DNA of 64,000 nucleotides, taken from positions 1 through 64,000 of the forward strand of contig JAUMBQ010000005.1 of assembly GCA_032119595.1 (NCBI GenBank), written 5' to 3'. A program made the position numbers and the translations under genes. Source of the DNA: JAGIBJ01 sp032119595 (GTDB lineage Bacteria; Actinomycetota; Thermoleophilia; Solirubrobacterales; Solirubrobacteraceae). The notes under the pieces are model-generated. The model was not told the DNA's origin, did not search any database, and saw only the letters and a list, made by a program, of their open reading frames with translations. Shown here piece after piece: positions 34,701 through 43,717 of this stretch (positions within the stretch are counted from its first letter, which is position 1; each line of letters opens with the position of its first letter).

Positions 34701-34727
34701 TTCCTGCTTGGAGTCCAGAGCCCCGCC

Positions 34728-35222
34728 ATGACCGACCGCACCGTCCCCATGACCGCGACCGATGAGGACGACGTCGTCGTCTTCCTGATCGGCATGACCT
34801 TCAACCGCATCTGGAAGGTGCGCTCGTGGTGGCCGACCTTCACGGCCATGCCGCGCATGATCAAAGAACTCGAGGCGGCACCGGAACTCGGCCTTCTCTC
34901 GACGCGAACGACGATTGGGTCGCGCGGGCCGACGGTGATTCAGTATTGGCGCAGCGTCGAGCATCTGGAACGGTTCGCCCGTGCCAAGGACCACACGCAC
35001 ACGCCGGCGTGGGCGGCGTTCATGAAGTCGGCGGCGGCGACGAACGGCGACGTCGGCATCTGGCACGAGACGTTCGTGACGCGCCCCGGCGAACGCGAGA
35101 CCATCTACCACGCCACCCCACGGTTCGGGTTCGGCAAGGCAGCGTCGCGCTATGCGCCGATCGGCCCCGCCGAGGCGACCGCCAAGAAGCGCCGGCAGGC
35201 CGGAGCGCCGTCGGCAACCTAG
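34728..35222 (+). CDS. DUF4188 domain protein
   Basis: A 164-residue protein with VVVFLIGMTFNRIWKVRSWWP, IQYWRSVEHLERFARAKDHTH, PAWAAFMK and IWHETFV, the pattern of DUF4188, a ferredoxin-like fold related to haem-binding monooxygenase-like proteins. Function is unknown. It is divergent from, and probably controlled by, the MerR regulator. Its stop codon overlaps the stop of the convergent SDR gene. Confidence 0.8.
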   Translation: MTDRTVPMTATDEDDVVVFLIGMTFNRIWKVRSWWPTFTAMPRMIKELEAAPELGLLSTRTTIGSRGPTVIQYWRSVEHLERFARAKDHTHTPAWAAFMKSAAATNGDVGIWHETFVTRPGERETIYHATPRFGFGKAASRYAPIGPAEATAKKRRQAGAPSAT

Positions 35223-36010
35223 AAAATTGCGCGCACGGAGCCGCCGTCGACCGACCACACAGCGCCGACGACGTTCGATACCCGGGGCGAGCAGAGGAAC
35301 ACCGCGATGTCGGCCACCTCACCCGCCGTGCCGACCCGCCCGAGCGGGAGCCCGGCACCCATCGCGTCGATCGCGTCCTGCGCGGTGCCGCCCTTTCGCT
35401 CGGCGATCTGATCGGCCATACCGCCGGGTTCCATCCACAGCTCGGTTGACGCCGGCCCTGGAGCGATCGCGTTGATGAGCACTCCGCGCGGGGCCCAGTG
35501 CTCGGCGAAGGCCCGGCTCAGCGCAAGCTGCCCGCTTTTGGCAACCCCGTAGGCCGGGTTCTGCGACGCGGGCCGTCGTCCGGCACTCGACGTGACGTTC
35601 ACGATGCGGCCGAACTGCGCTTCCGCCATTACCGGTGCGGCCGCCCGCATGAGACGCATCGGCGCGTCGACGTGCTGGGCCCACTGATCACGCCAGTCCG
35701 CATCGGTGAGTTCTTCCATTGGCGTGACCTTCGTGCCGCCGGCGTTATTGACGAGCACGTCGACGCGGCCGAACCGACGCCGGCACGTGCTCACGATTTG
35801 CTCCGCAGCATCCCGGCCGGTGACATCAGCAACAAGGGTTGCGACCTGCATCCCCGGGAGCTTCGACGCAGCCTCTTCGAGCGCAGCCTCGCCGCGCGCC
35901 ACCAGCAGCACGCACGCGCCTTCCTCGATGAGGCGCTCGGCGATCGCGAAGCCGAACCCGCGGGACCCGCCGGTGACGATGCACGCCCGGCCCTTCAGCT
36001 GCAGATCCAT
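35219..36010 (-). CDS. Short-chain dehydrogenase/reductase
   Basis: A 263-residue classical SDR oxidoreductase. The cofactor loop TGGSRGFG (13-20), NNAGG (88-92), catalytic Ser141 and Tyr154-x3-Lys158 (YGVAKSG) are present. Substrate unknown. ATG 36010 is chosen because TAGGCT ends 7 nt before it and the SDR fold starts there; the open frame further 5' is not needed. Confidence 0.88.
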   Translation of the reverse strand: MDLQLKGRACIVTGGSRGFGFAIAERLIEEGACVLLVARGEAALEEAASKLPGMQVATLVADVTGRDAAEQIVSTCRRRFGRVDVLVNNAGGTKVTPMEELTDADWRDQWAQHVDAPMRLMRAAAPVMAEAQFGRIVNVTSSAGRRPASQNPAYGVAKSGQLALSRAFAEHWAPRGVLINAIAPGPASTELWMEPGGMADQIAERKGGTAQDAIDAMGAGLPLGRVGTAGEVADIAVFLCSPRVSNVVGAVWSVDGGSVRAIF

Positions 36011-36139
36011 GGCGGGCAGCCTAGCCCGCGCGGCGCCGGTCACGAGCGCTTCACGCGTGGTTGGCACGAGGGTCACATCGAATGGACTGGCGCCCGTCAG
36101 GCTCGCGGCCACTCACCGCTCTCCAAGGAGTCCCCCGAA

Positions 36140-37369
36140 GTGTCCTTCCCCACGTTCGCCACCCGGTTCATGGCGGCTGCCGCCGTCTCGGCAGCGATGT
36201 CGCTCGGCGCGCTGACCGCCGCCGCCCCGGCCGCACCCCACGCCACCCACGGCCCGTCGGCCAAGGCCGCCTCGTGGACGTGGCCGTCGCTGAAGTCGAG
36301 GCAGCCGCTGGTCATCGGTCACCGCGGCGCCTCCGGCTACCTGCCCGAGCACACGCTCGCGTCGTATTCGCTCGCCATCACGCAGGGGGCCGACTACATC
36401 GAAGCCGACCTCGTCGCGACCAAAGACGGTCAGCTGATCTCGCGTCACGAGCCGAACTTGATCGGCACGACCGATGTCGCGAGCCGTCCCGAGTTCGCCA
36501 GCCGCAAGCGCACGCTGACGGTGGACGGCATCGCGGAGGAGGGCTTCTTCGCCTCCGACTTCACACTGGCCGAGATCAAGTCGCTTCGCGCGATCCAGCG
36601 CCTGCCCGAGCGCGGCCTGTTCTACGACGGCCGCTACTCGATCCCGACGTTCGAAGAGGTCATCGAGCTCGCCAAGCGCCGGGCCCGCAGCACCGGCCGT
36701 GAGATCGGCGTCTATGCCGAGACCAAGCATCCGACGCTCCACAAGCAGCTCGGCCTGCCGCTGGAGCCCAAGGTCGTCGCGGTCCTCAAGAAGGAGCACT
36801 GGAACGTGCGCAGCGCCCCGGTCTTCCTTCAGAGCTTCGAGCCCGGCAGCCTGAAGGACCTCAAGAAGATCTCACCCGACAAGCGCGTCCAGCTCATCGA
36901 TGCCGACGACGTGAACGCCGACGGCGTGATCCAGTTCGCGGCCCCGAGCGACCGCCCTTACGACTGGACCACCTCCGGCGATCCGGCGCTCACGGCCCGC
37001 ACCTACGGCCAGATGGTCACCGACGCGGGCCTGGATGAGATCCGCAAGTACGCCGACGGCATCGGCCCGTGGAAGCCGTACATCGTGAGCACCAAGCTCG
37101 ATCCGGCGCTCACGACGCCGGGAGCCTCGGCGCGGCGCACGATCGCCCCGACCGATCTCGTCGACCGGGCCCACCAGCGCGGACTGGTGGTGCATCCGTT
37201 CACGTTCCGTAACGAGCAGCGCTACCTGTCGGCCAGCTACGGCACGAACCCGGTCGAGGAATACCGCCAGTTCTACGAACTCGGCGTTGACGGTGTCTTC
37301 ACCGACTACCCCGACACGGCCGTGACGGCGCGGACGCTGCTGGGGATCGACGCGCTGGCCGCAAACTAA
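36140..37369 (+). CDS. Glycerophosphodiester phosphodiesterase, secreted type
   Basis: A 409-residue exported GlpQ-like enzyme. Start GTG 36140 has AAGGAG 9 nt upstream. The signal peptide is FMAAAAVSAAMSLGALTAAAPAA. The catalytic barrel has IGHRGASGYLPEHT, DYIEADLVATKDG, ISRHEPNL, YAETKHPT, VFLQSFEPGSL, HPFTFRNE and the terminal GVDGVFTDYPDT. It probably works outside the membrane on glycerophosphodiesters, complementing the cytoplasmic GDPD nearby. Confidence 0.88.
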   Translation: MSFPTFATRFMAAAAVSAAMSLGALTAAAPAAPHATHGPSAKAASWTWPSLKSRQPLVIGHRGASGYLPEHTLASYSLAITQGADYIEADLVATKDGQLISRHEPNLIGTTDVASRPEFASRKRTLTVDGIAEEGFFASDFTLAEIKSLRAIQRLPERGLFYDGRYSIPTFEEVIELAKRRARSTGREIGVYAETKHPTLHKQLGLPLEPKVVAVLKKEHWNVRSAPVFLQSFEPGSLKDLKKISPDKRVQLIDADDVNADGVIQFAAPSDRPYDWTTSGDPALTARTYGQMVTDAGLDEIRKYADGIGPWKPYIVSTKLDPALTTPGASARRTIAPTDLVDRAHQRGLVVHPFTFRNEQRYLSASYGTNPVEEYRQFYELGVDGVFTDYPDTAVTARTLLGIDALAAN

Positions 37370-37392
37370 GCGGGCACGACGCCCCATCGTGA

Positions 37393-37429
37393 GCAGTCGC
37401 GGGGCCAGAGACCCAAGCTCCGCGACTGC
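37393..37429. terminator. Bidirectional terminator between convergent genes
   Basis: A perfect 10-bp stem, GCAGTCGCGG / CCGCGACTGC, with a 17-nt loop, placed between the stops of the secreted GDPD and the CNNM gene. Confidence 0.65.
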
Positions 37430-37441
37430 AGCGACGCCCCT

Positions 37442-38485
37442 CTAGGACTCCGCGTTGAGCTCGTCGGTGATCTCGCCGACGAGCTCCTCGAGCACGTCTT
37501 CCAGGGCGACGAGACCGAGCAGTTCGCCGCCGCCGTCGGTCACGAGCGCGAGGTGCGCGCCGGTGCGCTGAAGCGTCGACAGGACGCCGCGGAGCGGGTC
37601 GCTAATCCCGACGCTCGGCAGGGGCCGCACGAGGTCGGAGGGCGTCGGCTCGGCGAGGGCCTCGTCGTCGGTGCGCAGGACGTCTTTGAGGTGCAGGTAC
37701 CCGGAGAGCACGCCGTCCTGGTCCTCGACCGGGAAGCGCGAGAAGCCGGTGCGGGAGGCCTCCAGCTCAAGCGCGCGCGGCGTCACGTGCACCGGCACGG
37801 TGACGACCTCGTCGAGCGGCAGCAGCACGGTCTGCGCGGTGCGCTTCTCGAACTCAAGGGCGCCGGTGAGGAGCTGCTCCTCGCCGAGGTCCAGGAGTCC
37901 CTCGCGCCGCGACTCGGCGACGAGCCCCGCCACTTCGTCGCGCGTGAACGCGCTCGTCACCTCATCGCGAGGGGTGACGCGCAGGATCCGCAGGCAGAGA
38001 TTCGCGAACGTGTTGAGGGCCACGATGAAGGGGCCGAGCAGCCGCACGACGACCACCAGCGGCGGGCCGAGGATGAGCGCGGCGCGGTCCGGCGCGGCGA
38101 GCGCGAAGTTCTTCGGGACCATCTCGCCGACCACGACGTGCAGATACACGACGATCGACAGGGCGATCACGAACGCTACGGGGTGCAGGAACGACTCCGG
38201 CATCCCCGCCGATGCGAACGGACCCTCGAGCAGGTGCGCGACGGCCGGCTCACCGATGGAGCCCAGGCCGAGCGAGCAGATCGTGATGCCAAGCTGCGCG
38301 CCCGCCATCATCAGCGACACGTTCTCCATCGCGTAGAGCGTCGTGCGCGCCGAGCGCGAACCCTCGATCGCCTTCGGCTCAATGTTGGAGCGGCGCGCGG
38401 AAATCAGCGCGAACTCGGCGCCGACGAAGAACGCGTTGGCGAACAGCAGCAAGACCGCAAAGCCCACGAGGGTCAGATCGCTCAT
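37442..38485 (-). CDS. CNNM/CBS transmembrane protein without CorC/HlyC domain
   Basis: A 347-residue membrane protein of the TlyC/CorB-like family, possibly in Mg2+/Co2+ export. The CNNM (DUF21) domain covers about 1-180 (VGFAVLLLFANAFFVGAEFA, AGAQLGITICSLGLGSIGEP, VGEMVPKNFALA). A CBS pair follows (about 200-340, VPVHVTPRALELEASRTGFSRFPVED, VTDGGGELLGLVALEDVLEELVG). It ends there, so the usual C-terminal CorC/HlyC domain is absent. Overlaps the upstream paralogue by ATGA, suggesting a heteromeric pair. Confidence 0.88.
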   Translation of the reverse strand: MSDLTLVGFAVLLLFANAFFVGAEFALISARRSNIEPKAIEGSRSARTTLYAMENVSLMMAGAQLGITICSLGLGSIGEPAVAHLLEGPFASAGMPESFLHPVAFVIALSIVVYLHVVVGEMVPKNFALAAPDRAALILGPPLVVVVRLLGPFIVALNTFANLCLRILRVTPRDEVTSAFTRDEVAGLVAESRREGLLDLGEEQLLTGALEFEKRTAQTVLLPLDEVVTVPVHVTPRALELEASRTGFSRFPVEDQDGVLSGYLHLKDVLRTDDEALAEPTPSDLVRPLPSVGISDPLRGVLSTLQRTGAHLALVTDGGGELLGLVALEDVLEELVGEITDELNAES

Positions 38486-39867
38486 CGCTCGCCCTCGTTC
38501 CAGCGCAGCTCGGGATCGTCGCCGTCGTCGTCCGGGTCGAGTTCCGGGATTTCCTCGAACGCGAGGTGCACGCGGTCAACCCGCAGGCCGTGCATCTCCG
38601 TCGCGACGAGCGTGACGCGAAGGTCGGGGTCGTCGAAGCGCTCGATCGTGAACTCGACCTCGTCGCCTTCGTCCGGGATCCGGCCGAGGTGCAAGGTCAG
38701 GAGTCCGGCGAGCGTCTCGTAGTCCTCGTCTTCGGGCAACGGCACACCGACGACCTCGGAGGCTTCGTCGGGCCGCAGCAGTCCGGAGAGGTCCCAGGTG
38801 CCGTCGGGCTCCTGCCGTGCGGAGGCGTCCGCGTTGTCGTGCTCGTCGACGACGTCACCGACGAGTTCCTCGATGAGGTCCTCCATCGTCACGACACCGT
38901 CGACGCCTCCGAACTCGTCGACGACGACGGCGATCTGCAGCCGGCCTTCCCGGAGCATCTCCAGGAGGTTGTCGAGTTCGATTGACGACGGCACGACGAC
39001 GGGGTCGACCATCACGTCGCCGACGGACACGCGCTCGCGGTCCTCCGGATCGACGTCGACGACGTGCTTGACGTGCACGATCCCGACGACCTGGTCGACG
39101 CCCTCGGGCACGACCGGGAAGCGGGAGTGGCCGGTGGCATTGGCGAGTTCGTAGACGTCGTTGAGTGGCTGCTGGGGCTCGATCGTCTGCATCCGCACGC
39201 GCGGGGTCATGACGTCGTCGGCGCGGCGGTCGCCGAAGGCCAGGGATCGCGCGAGGAGATCGGCGGTGCCCTCAGCAAGCGTGCCCTGCTCCGCGGAGCG
39301 GTTTACAAGCGACGCGAGTTCTTGCGGCGAGCGCGCTGAGGCCAGCTCTTCCTGGGGCTCGACGCCGAATCGATGCAGGATCACGTTGGCCGTGCCATTG
39401 AAGAAGGTGATCGGCCAGGCCACGAGCCGCGTGAACGTGCGCTGGAAGGCCTGGACGGCCTTGATCGTCTCCAGCGGGCGGGCGATCGCGATGTTCTTGG
39501 GCACGAGTTCGCCGAAGACCATCGTGAGGACCGTCGACAACGCGAGGGCCAGCGCGACGGCGACGCCTTTGGCCGCGCCGTCCGAGAGCCCGAGCGACGC
39601 CAGGGGTCCGTCGACGAGTTCAGCGATCGATGGCTCCGCGAGGAAGCCGATCGCGAGGTTCGTGACGGTGATACCGACCTGCGCTCCGGAGAGCTGCGTC
39701 GAGAGCGAGCGCAGGGCTTTCAGCCCACCGGCCGCGCCCTTCTCGCCCGATTCCGCAGCGCGCTCAAGCGTCGGCCGGTCGACGGTGATCATCGCGAACT
39801 CGGCCGCGACGAACGCCCCGCAGGCGGCGACGAGCAGCAGCCCGATCAGGATCAGCAGCCACTCCAT
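38482..39867 (-). CDS. CNNM/CBS/CorC-HlyC transmembrane protein
   Basis: A 461-residue full-length relative of the preceding entry. CNNM domain about 1-190 (LLILIGLLLVAACGAFVAAEFA, GAQVGITVTNLAIGFLAEPS, FGELVPKNIAIA), CBS pair about 205-340 (MTPRVRMQTIEPQ, VDEFGGVDGVVTMEDLIEELVG) and the CorC/HlyC domain about 355-445. AGGGGGTGA precedes the ATG. In many actinobacteria such a gene sits between ybeY and era; here it is 26 kb away. Confidence 0.9.
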   Translation of the reverse strand: MEWLLILIGLLLVAACGAFVAAEFAMITVDRPTLERAAESGEKGAAGGLKALRSLSTQLSGAQVGITVTNLAIGFLAEPSIAELVDGPLASLGLSDGAAKGVAVALALALSTVLTMVFGELVPKNIAIARPLETIKAVQAFQRTFTRLVAWPITFFNGTANVILHRFGVEPQEELASARSPQELASLVNRSAEQGTLAEGTADLLARSLAFGDRRADDVMTPRVRMQTIEPQQPLNDVYELANATGHSRFPVVPEGVDQVVGIVHVKHVVDVDPEDRERVSVGDVMVDPVVVPSSIELDNLLEMLREGRLQIAVVVDEFGGVDGVVTMEDLIEELVGDVVDEHDNADASARQEPDGTWDLSGLLRPDEASEVVGVPLPEDEDYETLAGLLTLHLGRIPDEGDEVEFTIERFDDPDLRVTLVATEMHGLRVDRVHLAFEEIPELDPDDDGDDPELRWNEGER

Positions 39868-39986
39868 GTGGTCACCCCCTGTCGGTCAGCGGCGCGGAGC
39901 GGGCTGCGTTGCGGAGGGTCGTCGTCGTCGAGGGCGGCGGGCATCTGCTGCGGCCACTCTATCGAGCGGCCAGGGCGGCGCCCCGG

Positions 39987-40469
39987 TCAGGCGACCTGGG
40001 CGACGAGATCGGTGCCTAGCTGGGTGCGCTCTGCGCTGCGGCGTTCGCGCGTGTCGCGGGCGGCGAGCACGGCTTCGCTGAGGGCGACGAGTTCGGTCGT
40101 CGGGAGATTCACGAAGGTGTCGTGGTGCACGGGCTGAGGGACGGCGCGCAGCTTGATTTCGGTCGTCTGCTCAAGGTCGTCGTACGCCTGAGCCTCGTCG
40201 CCCACTCCGATGCTGGCGAAGCGCACGATGAGCAGCATCGCGGTCACGCAGAGCAAGCCGCTGACGAGGTTGGAGATCATCAGCGCTTTGGCGCCGAAGC
40301 CGAACAGGTTCACGTAGGCCATCGAGAGGTTGGTGATGAGCCCCATCCCCCACCCCAGGACGCTCTGTCCTCCGGATGATCGGGTGCGGAGCATGCGCAG
40401 GATTTGCGGGAGAGACGCGGCGAGGCCGACGGCCATCGCGATGCTGGAGATGAGGGAGATGGAGTTCAC
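39987..40469 (-). CDS. PQ-loop/SemiSWEET-like small membrane protein
   Basis: A 160-residue protein. Residues 1-90 hold three hydrophobic helices with the PQ motif in GLAASLPQILRMLRTRSSGGQS, followed by WGMGLITNLSMAYVNLFG, as in single-unit PQ-loop/SemiSWEET proteins that carry sugars or other small solutes as dimers. The last 70 residues are a hydrophilic, helical tail. GTG 40469 is chosen because the frame upstream has no family features. A strong hairpin lies in its leader. Confidence 0.68.
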   Translation of the reverse strand: MNSISLISSIAMAVGLAASLPQILRMLRTRSSGGQSVLGWGMGLITNLSMAYVNLFGFGAKALMISNLVSGLLCVTAMLLIVRFASIGVGDEAQAYDDLEQTTEIKLRAVPQPVHHDTFVNLPTTELVALSEAVLAARDTRERRSAERTQLGTDLVAQVA

Positions 40470-40515
40470 GGCGGCGGGCTTCTGGGGGAGGTGGTGTTCG
40501 GGAATGCAACGAAGC

Positions 40516-40549
40516 AGCGGCTTTTGCACGCGGACGCACAAAAGCCGCT
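40516..40549. other. Strong hairpin upstream of the PQ-loop gene
   Basis: A perfect 11-bp stem, AGCGGCTTTTG / CAAAAGCCGCT, with a 12-nt loop, starting 47 nt upstream of the GTG. Could be a terminator of readthrough from the right, or a leader attenuator. Confidence 0.5.
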
Positions 40550-41034
40550 CGAAGCAGGCGCGTCTCTTCCGAGAGTTGCTGGCTTGGGGCGGCCCATCCA
40601 CGACGCGCCGATCACGGGCGGTCGAGGGACTTACTGAGGCTCGGCGTACCGAGGTGATCCGTGTGGTCTGACTGACTCTAGAAGCTCATCGGACACGTCC
40701 GACCACTTCTGGACCCTTTGGACGGTGAGCCTGTTCACACAGGCGGAGCGGCGACGCGACGGACGTCCCGTCGTGAACCGATGAGCCAGGCGCGGAACCC
40801 CATCTCCGCAGCTATTCCGTCGGGCCCGAGGTGAGCGTGATGACCACATCGCCAGACTCGAGCACCAAGCGGCCGTCTCTCCGGCCGACGCGGGCGCCGT
40901 CGAGTGCATTGGGCGTAGGTCGCAGACACCTCGAGAGGGTAGCCCGAGCCGGCCTGCGGGGACCAAACGGAGGGACCCCCCGAGGCTCGCGGCACTGCTT
41001 GCTTCAAGAGCCTGGTCCGGCGATAGTTCCGTTG
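40550..41034. other. 485-bp stretch without a supported gene
   Basis: Open frames are present on both strands but their translations are low-complexity Arg/Ser/Pro sequence with no hydrophobic core. I see no RNA gene or clear regulatory site. Confidence 0.5.
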
Positions 41035-41412
41035 GTGACTTCACTCGAGCTGGCGGGCGCGGCTCGCGACTTGTCTTTGGGCGCAGTCGCCGACGACGCG
41101 CAGGATTGGGGTATCGAGATGGCAGACCCCGCCCGCGTCGACGAGTTCATTTCGTACTGCTCTAAGCATTGGGCACTCCTCAGCCCTCGGGCGAGGGCTG
41201 AACTCACTGACCTGGTCTTGCAGTCGGCCGAGGAAGCGATGGAAGCACGAACGCCCTTCAACCTCGAAGGGCTCCGGCGATTCGCGACGACCGCCGACCC
41301 CGATCGTCTGCGCTATTGGCTCGGCCTGCAGCCGGCAGACGCAGACCCTTGGCTCGTTTCAGCGCAGCTTCGCAACTGGGCTGAGGCCAACGATCTCCAA
41401 ACGCCGTACTGA
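41035..41412 (+). CDS. Hypothetical protein
   Basis: A 125-residue acidic, helical protein, WGIEMADPARVDEFISYCSK and ALLSPRARAELTDLVLQSAEEA being the best-structured parts. I do not recognise it. GTG 41035 is the likeliest start because the longer frame upstream is Arg/Gly-rich and poorly coding. Located in an accessory patch of similar orphan genes. Confidence 0.55.
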   Translation: MTSLELAGAARDLSLGAVADDAQDWGIEMADPARVDEFISYCSKHWALLSPRARAELTDLVLQSAEEAMEARTPFNLEGLRRFATTADPDRLRYWLGLQPADADPWLVSAQLRNWAEANDLQTPY

Positions 41413-41487
41413 CACGTCCGTAATCGATCGTCGAGCGAGACGCCTACCTCGATTGAGGCAGGCGGTCGTTGCAGTTGGAGACGTGGT

Positions 41488-41859
41488 CTAGCTCATCTCG
41501 AAATCTGTCAGATCAGCTGGGCTGTGGGCTGCGACGTAGAGAATGAGGGCGGTGATGACGGCTGCTGCGACGACCAGTCGCCACGGGTGCACCTTCTGCA
41601 GCGTCGCCGCGTACCAGGCCAAGCCGGCGCCAAACAGCCCCGCGCTGGCGGCCGCCATGACGAAGAAGGTTGCAAAGGCGTACGGATCGCGGTCTCGAGC
41701 AGGGTCGGACTCGAACCGGCTCACATCAGACACCCCGAAAACCGCGAGGGCGCTGAGAAAGAGGCAGGCCGTCAGCAGCGCGAACGCTGACACGGCAGCG
41801 ACGACGCGCCGCCGCTCGTCGATCTCGGTTTCGGCAGGCGCCGGTCCTCTCTCGCTCAC
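41488..41859 (-). CDS. Hypothetical membrane protein
   Basis: A 123-residue protein with three hydrophobic helices (AAVSAFALLTACLFLSALAV, ATFFVMAAASAGLFGAGLAW, LVVAAAVITALILYVAAH) and an acidic N-terminus. GTG 41859 has TACGGT ending 6 nt upstream, a leaderless pattern; an in-frame TTG at 41880 is the alternative. Function unknown. Confidence 0.65.
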   Translation of the reverse strand: MSERGPAPAETEIDERRRVVAAVSAFALLTACLFLSALAVFGVSDVSRFESDPARDRDPYAFATFFVMAAASAGLFGAGLAWYAATLQKVHPWRLVVAAAVITALILYVAAHSPADLTDFEMS

Positions 41860-42085
41860 TGCGGCACCGTAGGCACGCAAGCGTGTTCGCTACACGGTCT
41901 CAGACTGGGTGCCATGGATCGATGGTCGCAGACCTTCGCGGTACCGCCGTCGGCGTCTCGCCCGTGGATCCCTTAGCGAGGAGACCACAGCGGCTGCCGA
42001 TCGGCTAGCGAAACATTGGCTCCAGGCTCCCGCAAACACCGCCTCGTGACGCGGCCGAAGAGGGGCGTGAAAGGCAGAACACCTA

Positions 42086-42394
42086 CTAAGGGTGCTCCTC
42101 GAAGGTCGAGCCTTCGAGTGGTGGCCAGACGGTTGGTGCGATCACGAGTGCGCCGAGCAGCGCAACGACCGCTAGCACCTCAGTGTGGGTGGCCAGCGCG
42201 GCAAGCGCCACGCCGATGCACGCGGCTGCCGCTGCGCTACGAACCCAAAAGCGGCGCGAGGTGGGCGCCCGATTCGCGGCGCGACGGTCCAGCAGCCTCC
42301 AAATGAGGCCCACGACGAACGGTGCCGCGAACAGCCCCAGCAGCACGTAGGTTCCCCCTGAACCGTCATCTCCTCCACCACCGAAAAAGAACAC
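42086..42394 (-). CDS. Hypothetical membrane protein
   Basis: A 102-residue protein beginning with MFFFGGGGDDGSGG, then hydrophobic helices at about 15-33, 50-68 and 72-90. TACGCT ends 8 nt before the ATG. I do not recognise the family. Confidence 0.58.
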   Translation of the reverse strand: MFFFGGGGDDGSGGTYVLLGLFAAPFVVGLIWRLLDRRAANRAPTSRRFWVRSAAAAACIGVALAALATHTEVLAVVALLGALVIAPTVWPPLEGSTFEEHP

Positions 42395-42541
42395 GCCTTA
42401 AGCGTACGGCTCGCTGCGCGATCCGAAGAGATTTCTCCGGGCGTCAGCCGTCACGAGGACCAGAAGTTGCGTCGCAGACGCTGATCCGCCACCTCGCTCC
42501 GTGAGAGGAGCAACCCCGACAGGGATGGTCGTGCGGGACGG

Positions 42542-43005
42542 TCAGGTCCAGGCGCGGCGAGACGTTCGTGTCTCGCAGGCGACGATGGCTTGGGCCAACT
42601 CATCGGCGTAGCCGTGAACCGGGATGGCGGACCGTAGGGCAGGGAGCAGCGCGGGGTCGGCGATCGCAGCGGCGGCTTCGTATCCGTAGGGTCCGCGGTT
42701 GCCGGCTTTGAGGTATTGGATGAGCGGCTCGACCACCCGCTGGTCGCCGAGCATCGCGAGGTTCACGAGGGCTTGGCCTGCCGCGCTCCAGTTTGCGTCG
42801 GCTGTGCAGGCGAGGATCGCGTCGCGGATCTCCGGCGTGTCGATGGTCAGCTGCGGGAACCCGAAGCAGGCCGGGCCTGCAACGCGACCAGAGCCGACAG
42901 CCGTTCGCCGCCTTCCCCCGAGTCCTCATCGGGTTCCAACAACGCCGTGGCAAACAACTCGTCCGTCGAGCGCGGATCCGCCGCCGTCTCTTCCCAGGTC
43001 GCCAC
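42542..43005 (-). pseudogene. HEAT-repeat-like protein, frameshifted
   Basis: From GTG 43005 (TAGGGT ending 6 nt upstream) the frame reads VATWEETAADPRSTDELFAT to LVALQARP and then stops at 42847. The next frame, from about 42880, continues as ACFGFPQLTIDTPEIRDAIL, GQALVNLAMLGDQRVVEPL and GYEAAAAIADPALLPAL down to 42542. Joined, this is one HEAT-like protein of about 154 residues of a kind seen in immunity or phycobilisome-lyase-like proteins. A single-base change in the C/G run at about 42865-42880 separates the frames; it may be a real mutation or a sequencing error. Confidence 0.65.
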
Positions 43006-43117
43006 CAGCCAACCCTAGATGCTGCCCTCCACTGGGCCGCGCCGCGAGAGGGGATCGCGTTGCGAGACGGGTTCCTGTCGACGGGACGCCCATCCGTGAC
43101 TCGGCCTGGCCGCAGGG

Positions 43118-43555
43118 TTATCGCGTCGGATCAAACGTCACGTGGGTGCGCCCCGAGCGCAGCTCAAGGGAGTTGCCTCGTCCGATGATCTGCGCCCCGT
43201 CCAAGAAGTCGGTGAACCACCTGTCCTGTACCTCTCGGGCTCCGCTACATCCGATCAGCGTGGACGTGACCCGCAGCGTCTCAAGACGGTCGCCGCGTAG
43301 GGCGTAACCGCCGTCAGCGTCGTTGCAGCCACCGGCGTCCGCGGAGAATCGGCCATCTGCAAACGACAACGTCGGCGCTGTACCCGGAAGGAGCTCAAAG
43401 CCGATGACTTTCGAAGCGACGAGATTGCGACCATCGAGTACTCCACTTCCCGGCAGCGGCTTATCCTGTGGCTCCCCGGACGTCAGGACGACCGTGGCCA
43501 CGGCGACCGCGACAATCCCGCCCAGGCTGGCCACAACAAGACGTACCCGAGACAT
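43118..43555 (-). CDS. META/HslJ-domain exported protein
   Basis: A 145-residue protein with an N-terminal anchor or signal (VRLVVASLGGIVAVAVATVVL) and a META domain: LSFADGRFSADAGGCNDADGGY, LRVTSTLIGC and DRWFTDFLDG. Such domains occur in heat-shock HslJ and in secreted proteins of unknown role. ATG 43555 has GAGG upstream and begins right at the anchor; the longer frame is unlikely. The two Cys are well placed for a disulfide. Confidence 0.78.
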   Translation of the reverse strand: MSRVRLVVASLGGIVAVAVATVVLTSGEPQDKPLPGSGVLDGRNLVASKVIGFELLPGTAPTLSFADGRFSADAGGCNDADGGYALRGDRLETLRVTSTLIGCSGAREVQDRWFTDFLDGAQIIGRGNSLELRSGRTHVTFDPTR

Positions 43556-43717
43556 CTCGCGAACCCTCGCAGAGACGACGAGGTCGCGGGACCGAAGCCG
43601 CACGGCGAGCCGAGTTCGCGCCTCTTTCGGGGATCCGTAACCGAGGCGCGAGCATGACGCCTGATCGGCGAGAGCAGCCCCGTTTTGATCGTGGGTGGCT
43701 GGCACGTCCGGCGCTTT

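Noticed and set aside
40631..41044. 137-codon minus-strand frame
   Set aside because: Ser/Arg/Pro-rich, no start signal, no hydrophobic pattern.
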